This document shows positions 55,769 to 64,000 of a stretch of DNA of 64,000 nt, piece by piece. The first letter of the stretch is position 1. Each line of letters starts with the position of its first letter. The stretch is from Labilibaculum antarcticum. GTDB taxonomy: Bacteria; Bacteroidota; Bacteroidia; Bacteroidales; Marinifilaceae. Position numbers and translations under genes: made by a program. Below the pieces are notes generated by a model. The model was not told the DNA's origin, searched no databases, and saw nothing but the letters and a program-made list of their open reading frames with translations. The stretch covers positions 62,001 through 126,000 of the forward strand of contig NZ_AP018042.1 of assembly GCF_002356295.1 (NCBI RefSeq), in the 5' to 3' direction.

Positions 55769-56929
55769 TTAAAAAATAGCTTCTACCCTTTTAAATTTGG
55801 ATTTAGAAGTATAATTTGCTTGAACGCGATATGGCTTCTTGTTTTTCAAATCGACCATTCTCACGTCCAATTTATTGTTTCCATATCCAGCATAAACAGC
55901 AATTTTTTCCTCATGCAAAATGTTCCCATCTTCATCTAAAAATAAGAACTCAATCTTTCTGTTTTGATTGGCTTTATAAGTAAAATCAATAAGTAACGAA
56001 GTTCCCTTATTGTTTGCTACAAGCTCTATATTTTCATTAAAAATTGATTCGTTATAAGTAGATTTTATTTTTTGATCCACCTTTATGAGTTGATAGGATC
56101 TTACCCAATCGTAGAAAGCAGTATTAATTGAATCGTTCAACAAATCATCTTTTGCAGGAGCTGGTTGCCAATCGTAAGTTTCCGTAACCATGTTAATCTT
56201 CATGGGTCTATCGAATGGATGTGATGAAATATCAGTTCTAAACTGAACCGAATCAGCCAACTGATTATCTGCATAAAATACAACTTCCTTGTCATTTTTC
56301 CACCAAGCCCCATAGGTATGAAACTCATCAGATACTTCAGAGTTTAGTGTTGTTCCTGTTCCTTTAGACATAAATGTCTCTTTTTGCTCACCAGGTTTCA
56401 CATATCTAAAATGAGTATTGGAATTCATCCCATTTCGAAACTTCGCATGCACAGTTCCTCCACCAATACATTCCTGAATATCCAATTCCTGACTATAAGA
56501 ATCTCTCGTATCTTCAGTATCTGCGTAAGGCACTTTATCATTTGACATCCAAAAAGTAGTCGACATTGCAATTTTAGATGCTTTTGCACGACACTCGTAA
56601 TAGCCATAGTATGCATCGAAAGACTTGGAAGATACCGCTCCACCATAAATCGTGTAATCTTTAACCGGTTTATCCAACACACCACTTTTTATTTCCAGAT
56701 TCCCATTTTTTACAGATATGGCTTCAGGAACAAACATGGCAGGAGCTCTTCCCTCCCACCCATTAAAAGTATCGTGCCATTTTTTTGAATCTAATTTATT
56801 CCCATTGAATTCATCTGAAAAAGTTCCATTCAATACCCACCGATATCCTTTTGGAGGAATTGGCGGATCAGCAGAAACAGCACCCATAATAAATAAGAAT
56901 AGCAGAAGTAATGAATATTTTCTAATCAT
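55769..56929 (-). CDS. GH16 beta-agarase/beta-porphyranase
   Basis: 386 residues, signal peptide to about GAVSA. The GH16 jelly roll contains the catalytic pattern E148-L-D-I-Q-E153 (nucleophile Glu148, Asp150, acid/base Glu153), the beta-bulge type used by agarases, porphyranases and carrageenases. Family features: FSDEFNGNKLDSKKW, GYYECRAKASK, FHTYGAWWKNDKEVVFYADNQ, TETYDWQP. A C-terminal Ig-like piece (about 285-386) follows. With GH86 present and no GH82 or GH50, an agarase/porphyranase role is favoured over kappa-carrageenase, but the subfamily was not checked. A C5 box lies 80 bp upstream. Confidence 0.87.
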   Translation of the reverse strand: MIRKYSLLLLFLFIMGAVSADPPIPPKGYRWVLNGTFSDEFNGNKLDSKKWHDTFNGWEGRAPAMFVPEAISVKNGNLEIKSGVLDKPVKDYTIYGGAVSSKSFDAYYGYYECRAKASKIAMSTTFWMSNDKVPYADTEDTRDSYSQELDIQECIGGGTVHAKFRNGMNSNTHFRYVKPGEQKETFMSKGTGTTLNSEVSDEFHTYGAWWKNDKEVVFYADNQLADSVQFRTDISSHPFDRPMKINMVTETYDWQPAPAKDDLLNDSINTAFYDWVRSYQLIKVDQKIKSTYNESIFNENIELVANNKGTSLLIDFTYKANQNRKIEFLFLDEDGNILHEEKIAVYAGYGNNKLDVRMVDLKNKKPYRVQANYTSKSKFKRVEAIF

Positions 56930-57008
56930 AGCAAATTAAGTCTTAATGTTAGTAAGACAATATTACGATCTCTATCAGAAAAATGAGAAATAAATAAGTT
57001 CTGAATAA

Positions 57009-57013
57009 GGGGG
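57009..57013 (-). promoter_or_regulatory. C5 box upstream of GH16 operon
   Basis: Coding strand AAATGCCCCCTTATTCAG, ending 80 bp before the GH16 start. It is paired with a box of opposite polarity 37 bp away, serving the divergent GH2 gene. Confidence 0.42.
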
Positions 57014-57049
57014 CATTTCTGTAAAACGAATAGGAACTTCTATTATTTA

Positions 57050-57055
57050 CCCCCC
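57050..57055 (+). promoter_or_regulatory. C6 box upstream of GH2 (57164-60343)
   Basis: Reads TTACCCCCCTAATTTGTTC, ending 109 bp before the GH2 start. Confidence 0.45.
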
Positions 57056-57112
57056 TAATTTGTTCTATTTAAGCTCGCATCTCCAATTGGTTCAAACTAT
57101 CTTTACGGATAA

Positions 57113-60343
<3,231 letters not shown>

Positions 60344-60367
60344 ATTATCGCATTTTAGTTTTATGAG

Positions 60368-60395
60368 GGGAATTCCATAAGGGATTCCCTTTTTT
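60368..60395 (+). terminator. Intrinsic terminator after LacZ-type GH2
   Basis: GGGAAT...ATTCCC hairpin with extra inner pairs, followed by TTTTTT. Confidence 0.75.
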
Positions 60396-60408
60396 CATGT
60401 CCAATTAA

Positions 60409-60788
60409 TCAAGCTATTTCAGGAGAAGACAGAACACAAAAAGTCACGAAATTCCTTTTTTCAGCAAAACGCTTCATTTGTGCAGAACAGATCCTCATTT
60501 GAGCATAAAAATAAGCTTCCGTAACATGGGTTTGAGGCTTCCGTAACAACAACGATACCTTCCGTAACATGAATTTGGGCTTCCGTAACAGATCAAAAGA
60601 GTCTCCGTAACACGGCTTAGAGCTTCCGTAACACACGTAAGCTCAAATACGTGTTACGAATGGGCTAAAAGAGCGAACGGAAGAATAGAAAGTTGTAACG
60701 GAAAGGCAAAAACAGCTAACGGAACAAGTACTTCCTGTAGCGAAACATAAAAAAAGGAAAACAGATCAGTTTTCCCTCGATCAGTTGT
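60409..60788. repeat. TIR-type element with phased 21-bp forward and inverted units (copy 2)
   Basis: Six forward units (CTTCCGTAACA-like) have CCGTAACA near 60519, 60541, 60562, 60583, 60605 and 60626. Four inverted units (ACGGAA, the first degenerate) follow at 60656, 60677, 60698 and 60719. The pitch is 21-22 bp in the forward series and exactly 21 bp in the inverted series. The left end, 60409-60430 (TCAAGCTATTTCAGGAG...), is the exact 22-bp reverse complement of the right end of the copy at 6330-6645. The right end near 60788 is a degenerate match (GTTTTCCCTCGATCAGTTG). It sits just after a terminator, outside any gene. Confidence 0.7.
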
Positions 60789-60834
60789 ACTTGTATGTAG
60801 TTAATTTTAATCTCTCTTTTATTGTATCCGTATT

Positions 60835-60920
60835 CTATCGGCATTTTTGATATTTCCATCTCACAAAACGAACACCTATCGGCTTAAAAGTCTTCCTATC
60901 GGAGGACAAGTTAACTATCG
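60835..60920. repeat. Short degenerate CTATCG series
   Basis: CTATCG at 60835, 60876, 60896 and 60915, with a weaker CCATCT near 60857; spacing is close to 20 bp (41, 20, 19). It lies right next to the copy-2 element. Much weaker than the other arrays and possibly chance. Confidence 0.3.
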
Positions 60921-61103
60921 TAGGTGTTACAGAGCGTTTTCGTTTGATTTTTATTTATTGCTTTTCCTATTTCAACTTTTATTACGCCACACGAATAATA
61001 ATTCTTTTTCCAGCAAATCTTCTAGCAATAGCAACGATGGTATTTAGCATCAAGTGGGTTCCTGAATTAATAGATCCCAATAAACAATTTTGGGTACAAA
61101 AAA
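60921..61103. other. Intergenic stretch without a supported gene
   Basis: A short plus-strand frame (about 60944-61138) is open but runs through the terminator of the opposing gene. It has no signal or recognisable domain, and is not called as a gene. Confidence 0.5.
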
Positions 61104-61127
61104 AGAGGATCGCAAAAGCGATCCTCT
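61104..61127 (-). terminator. Intrinsic terminator after the second SusD operon
   Basis: 10-bp perfect stem (AGAGGATCGC / GCGATCCTCT), AAAA loop, with an A7 run on the left as minus-strand U-tract. Confidence 0.88.
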
Positions 61128-61150
61128 CTATAATTTAGATTTATAACGTC

Positions 61151-61603
61151 TTAGTTATAAACTTCTGTCTCAGTTAATGTACCACTTACAGAAATTGTGC
61201 TTGTAGATGCATCTGGTTGAGTTACTAGAATTTCAACAGAAGTAACACCTGTTACTTTATCAGCAGAAATTACATAGTCGTAGGTTTTAGTACCCATCGA
61301 CTCATTACCTTCTGCATCGGTTACTGTTACACTTTCAGTAGCAGTAAACGAAACCATATAAGTAGTTTCATCCGATGTGTCAGAATAATTATTTGTTTCG
61401 TAAGACGAAATAAATTTATCATTCCAAACAGTCAACAGAGCCGTTTCTCTATAGATATTAATTTGATCCATAGTTTCATTGTTGGTTTCTGAAATAGTAT
61501 AAACAGAAGTTAATTCAATATCTGGAACATCATACTCTTCATACTCACAAGAAAATGTGGCAAAAACCAAAATAAGACTTAAAAGTTTTATAATATTTTT
61601 CAT
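61151..61603 (-). CDS. Small surface lipoprotein of the SusD operon
   Basis: Start placed at ATG 61603 (150 residues): this gives a clean lipoprotein signal (MKNIIKLLSLILVFATFSC, Cys19) matching the style of the next gene; the longer frame begins at GTG. After the Cys comes an acidic EYEEYDVPDIE, often seen in exported surface lipoproteins. The rest is beta-rich and Thr/Ser-rich (SATESVTVTDAEGNES-like region, VISADKVTGVTSVEILVT). No family recognised. Position after SusD and a large lipoprotein suggests an accessory glycan-binding role. Confidence 0.7.
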   Translation of the reverse strand: MKNIIKLLSLILVFATFSCEYEEYDVPDIELTSVYTISETNNETMDQINIYRETALLTVWNDKFISSYETNNYSDTSDETTYMVSFTATESVTVTDAEGNESMGTKTYDYVISADKVTGVTSVEILVTQPDASTSTISVSGTLTETEVYN

Positions 61604-61656
61604 GATTTTCATATTTATTCCCACCTCTTTCGAGGTGGGAGATATTAAAATTTTAT

Positions 61657-63249
61657 TTACGGACGAGGCTCATATTCAGAAAAGCTAATATCATCCCAAT
61701 AAGTCTCAGTTATATGGTAGGATAGAATCTGAATCCCTAATGTCGGAGAAGCATCGGTGTAATTAATAGTTTTTGTTACCGTTTTCCATACGCCATCTGG
61801 AGCACCATAACCAGTCCATAGTCCTGAAAATTTAGCATCGATAACGCCACCTTTGTTGATACGCATTTCGTAACCACCACCTGTCGCAGCAACAACTTTA
61901 ATTTTCCACTGAACCTGGTATTGTTTACCTGTTATTACCGAAAAGTTAGTTGTATTAATAACTGAATTTCTACCAGCAGCAACAGTGTTTAAATGCATGC
62001 AATAAGCACCAGTTGCAGGATCAGTAGTTGAATACTCATTTAGGTTAGCTGCTACATGATCAGATCCTGCTACCCAATTGATACCAGCATCTTCAAATCC
62101 ACCAGAAACAACAAGGTTAGGCTTATACATCTTAACCACTGTTGTAAAGGCTGCTAAATTTCTTTCATCAGAAGACATGATAGTTCCACCAACATAAGTT
62201 ACAGTAATAGCATCTGAATTATAAATTGGCTCAGTTAATTTAAGCTCCAATACAGTTCCATTTGTAGACTTAATACTAGCAGATGCAACAGCGATATCCT
62301 GATCGAACGCACCATTTGTAACATGTACAGTAAAATCACCTTCTTTACCTGCAAATGGTACCATTTCACCAGTCAAGCTAATGCTTATTGTTTCATCATT
62401 AGCTTCTGTAGCCTGACCAACAACGTCAAATGGTAAAGTAGACTTAATTACTTTAATTTTTAAAGGAACATACTTCATCTTATAACCTCCAGGAATAGAT
62501 TCACCTGTACGAGAAGAATTTAATCTTGTAAAATAAGTTCCTAACTTATAGAAACTTACAACTTTTGCAGAATCTACAGATGTTGCAGGATTACCTCCAC
62601 CAACAGACCAAGTTCTACTATCAGGACGTCCAATCGTAGTCATATCGACAAATTTAAGCGCCTCACCAGCCATAATTTCTTTAACTGGCCAGCTTGAGGA
62701 ATCAGCTAAAACATGTTGCTCATCGAAATTTACATTTACAAGCTCTACATCTTCATAGAAAACCTTAAATGCAGATTGGATAGAATCATAAACATCCACC
62801 ACAAAAGTGGTGTCAATAACCCAAAGGCCATCTTGCATTACAGATTCTAATGTATCCGTACCCTTAAAAACAACTTTGTCGTTAAAAGTATTACGTAATT
62901 TCACTCCCTGTATTCCAGCTTTTGTAAATATTATACTAACTGTTTTTTCGGTAGATTCATTACCAATATTTTCATCAATAAACTGTGTATACGTAGAATC
63001 TTGTCTTACGATTCTGCCCGTTAGAAAATTACATCCGCTAGTATCAGAAAAAGACCAGCTATGATCTACAGCATTTTGCGATAAATCCGAAAATGACAGA
63101 TATTTTCCCACAGCAACTGTTTTTGCCTGACTAAACGAACTGGTGTACCAATCGACATCAGAATAGTCGTTTAATGGTTCATAATCCGCTTCGCAAGCAA
63201 ACAACATTGCCAACACGGAAAATAGAAATAAAAATTTTATATTTTTCAT
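61657..63249 (-). CDS. Surface glycan-binding lipoprotein (SusE-position) with C-terminal CBM-like domain
   Basis: 530 residues, lipobox AMLFAC (Cys19) followed by the acidic EADYEPLNDYSD. Two N-terminal PKD/Ig-like modules (NAVDHSWSFSDTSGC; TRTWSVGGGNPATSV-like) are followed by an Ig-like module. The C-terminal ~150 residues (about 380-530; NLVVSGGFEDAGINWVAG ... TYWDDISFSEYEPRP) resemble CBM4/CBM9-type jelly rolls. It lies 15 bp after susD and probably holds polysaccharide at the surface for uptake. Confidence 0.8.
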   Translation of the reverse strand: MKNIKFLFLFSVLAMLFACEADYEPLNDYSDVDWYTSSFSQAKTVAVGKYLSFSDLSQNAVDHSWSFSDTSGCNFLTGRIVRQDSTYTQFIDENIGNESTEKTVSIIFTKAGIQGVKLRNTFNDKVVFKGTDTLESVMQDGLWVIDTTFVVDVYDSIQSAFKVFYEDVELVNVNFDEQHVLADSSSWPVKEIMAGEALKFVDMTTIGRPDSRTWSVGGGNPATSVDSAKVVSFYKLGTYFTRLNSSRTGESIPGGYKMKYVPLKIKVIKSTLPFDVVGQATEANDETISISLTGEMVPFAGKEGDFTVHVTNGAFDQDIAVASASIKSTNGTVLELKLTEPIYNSDAITVTYVGGTIMSSDERNLAAFTTVVKMYKPNLVVSGGFEDAGINWVAGSDHVAANLNEYSTTDPATGAYCMHLNTVAAGRNSVINTTNFSVITGKQYQVQWKIKVVAATGGGYEMRINKGGVIDAKFSGLWTGYGAPDGVWKTVTKTINYTDASPTLGIQILSYHITETYWDDISFSEYEPRP

Positions 63250-63263
63250 GATCTCTTACTTTT

Positions 63264-64000
63264 TTAGTTAACCTCTGAGTTAGCTGTTGTTTCACTAGTA
63301 GGAATTGGCCAATAGGCATGAGTTGCTTCATTATAATTCACTGCAGATTGAACATAGTCCATTGATTTGTAATCAAAATCAGCTGAAGTAGCATGTTGTA
63401 ATACACTTCCCCATCTTGTTATATCTTTAGATTGAAGTTCACTATAAAACTTATAATCACCTCTTTTGTAATATCTACTAGCTAAATCCGTTAAACGAGC
63501 TTTAGTAATCCCCCATCTTCTCATATCTAACTGACGAATTGCATATCCTTCTGCAGATAATTCCAATGGACGTTCCTTATACATTATATGATCCATAAGC
63601 GATTGAGCAGTATAAGTTACATCATTATGTGTTGAAGTTGAATTTTCACTTCCTGCACTTGGTCCTAACAACATTAAAGCTGAACGATAACGAACTTTAT
63701 TAATATATTTTAATGCTTCTGTAACACCGCCATTATCTGTTCCTCCTTTAATTAAACATTCGGCATACATCAATAAAACATCAGCATATCGAATTACTCT
63801 AAAGTTAATCCCTGATTTATTATTTGTTACTTTTTCAGTATTTAAAATATCCCAATTAGTCATCTTTCTCCAATAACCAGGTTCACCATTGTTAAACGCT
63901 GTACCATCTGCTGTAACATTGCCTTCGTAGTAGGTCATGTCTTTATCCTCTACTAATGCTACAGAGTAAGATGTTCTTAATGAAAAAGTTCTTAATCGCT
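63264..64000 (-). CDS. SusD-like protein, C-terminal part (runs off the window)
   Basis: The reading frame stays open to the right edge (…RLRTFSLRTSYSVALVEDKDM...), so the Met at 63938 is internal and only about 245 C-terminal residues are visible. SusD hallmarks: INFRVIRYADVLLMYAECLIKGG, KYINKVRYRSAL, YKERPLELSAEGYAIRQLDMRRWG and the terminal YWPIPTSET. Its SusC partner should lie just beyond 64000. It is the third SusC/D system touching this window. Confidence 0.93.
   Translation of the reverse strand, partial: RLRTFSLRTSYSVALVEDKDMTYYEGNVTADGTAFNNGEPGYWRKMTNWDILNTEKVTNNKSGINFRVIRYADVLLMYAECLIKGGTDNGGVTEALKYINKVRYRSALMLLGPSAGSENSTSTHNDVTYTAQSLMDHIMYKERPLELSAEGYAIRQLDMRRWGITKARLTDLASRYYKRGDYKFYSELQSKDITRWGSVLQHATSADFDYKSMDYVQSAVNYNEATHAYWPIPTSETTANSEVN

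Noticed and set aside
28723-56929. Carrageenan rather than agaran locus
   Set aside because: GH86 and GH117 with a GH16 of agarase-type pattern favour agaran; no GH82, GH127 or GH129-like gene was recognised.
60944-61138. Small membrane protein on the plus strand
   Set aside because: Open frame only; crosses the opposite operon's terminator and has no conserved features.

Overview
The window is a low-GC piece of a marine Bacteroidota chromosome. The signs are SusC/SusD pairs, Bacteroidota-type lipoprotein signals, an ECF sigma/FecR pair, a hybrid two-component remnant and almost no Shine-Dalgarno sequences. Nearly all of it is one very large polysaccharide utilization locus (PUL) that continues past both edges. 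The best-supported substrate is a sulfated red-algal galactan of the agar/porphyran type. The enzyme set includes a GH86 and a GH16 endo-hydrolase, three GH117-type 3,6-anhydro-L-galactosidases, three GH2 beta-galactosidases, three GH29 enzymes (in this setting plausibly alpha-L-galactosidases), eight Cys-type S1 sulfatases, a GH3, two GH43 proteins with C-terminal beta-sandwich modules, two orphan beta-propeller glycosidase-like proteins and two alpha/beta-hydrolase esterases.

Layout: 0-5 kb, SusC plus sulfatase (minus). 5.2-7.3 kb, a scar region with a cassette-like small secreted gene, a TIR-bearing repeat element and a truncated HTCS regulator. 7.4-9.8 kb, GH43 and esterase (plus). 9.9-16.7 kb, SusD-SusC-FecR-sigma (minus), a self-contained transenvelope signalling unit. 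17-20.6 kb, GH29 and sulfatase (minus). 21-30.5 kb, three sulfatases, GH2 and GH86 (plus). 30.8-43.1 kb, a plus-strand operon of esterase, GH117 x2, orphan propeller, GH3, a wrecked propeller copy, sulfatase, intact propeller copy and sulfatase. 43.7-46.5 kb, GH29-GH43 (plus). 46.8-52.5 kb, GH2-GH117-GH29 (minus). 52.7-53.8 kb, a membrane-anchored DNA-binding regulator. 53.9-56.9 kb, GH16-sulfatase (minus). 57.2-60.3 kb, LacZ-type GH2 (plus). 61.1-64 kb, the end of a second SusD operon with two surface lipoproteins (minus).

Working model (inference): GH16 and GH86 cut the chain at the surface, SusC/D systems import oligosaccharides, sulfatases remove sulfate, and GH29/GH117 and GH2 alternately remove L-sugars and D-galactose in the periplasm. 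GH3, GH43 and the esterases would remove side groups.

The most unusual content is non-coding. (a) Two related elements (6.33-6.65 kb and 60.41-60.79 kb) carry forward and then inverted short units at a strict 21-22 bp pitch and share an end sequence that is exactly reverse-complementary between them. (b) A 306-bp MITE-like insertion with imperfect TIRs, a 5-6 bp target duplication and its own ~20-bp array sits inside a glycosidase pseudogene. (c) A 6 x 21-bp array alternates two unit types. (d) A recurrent C5-C7 box lies 75-300 bp upstream of eight transcription units, always C-rich on the coding strand. (e) Phased AACGG repeats lie between the membrane regulator and the divergent GH2 operon.
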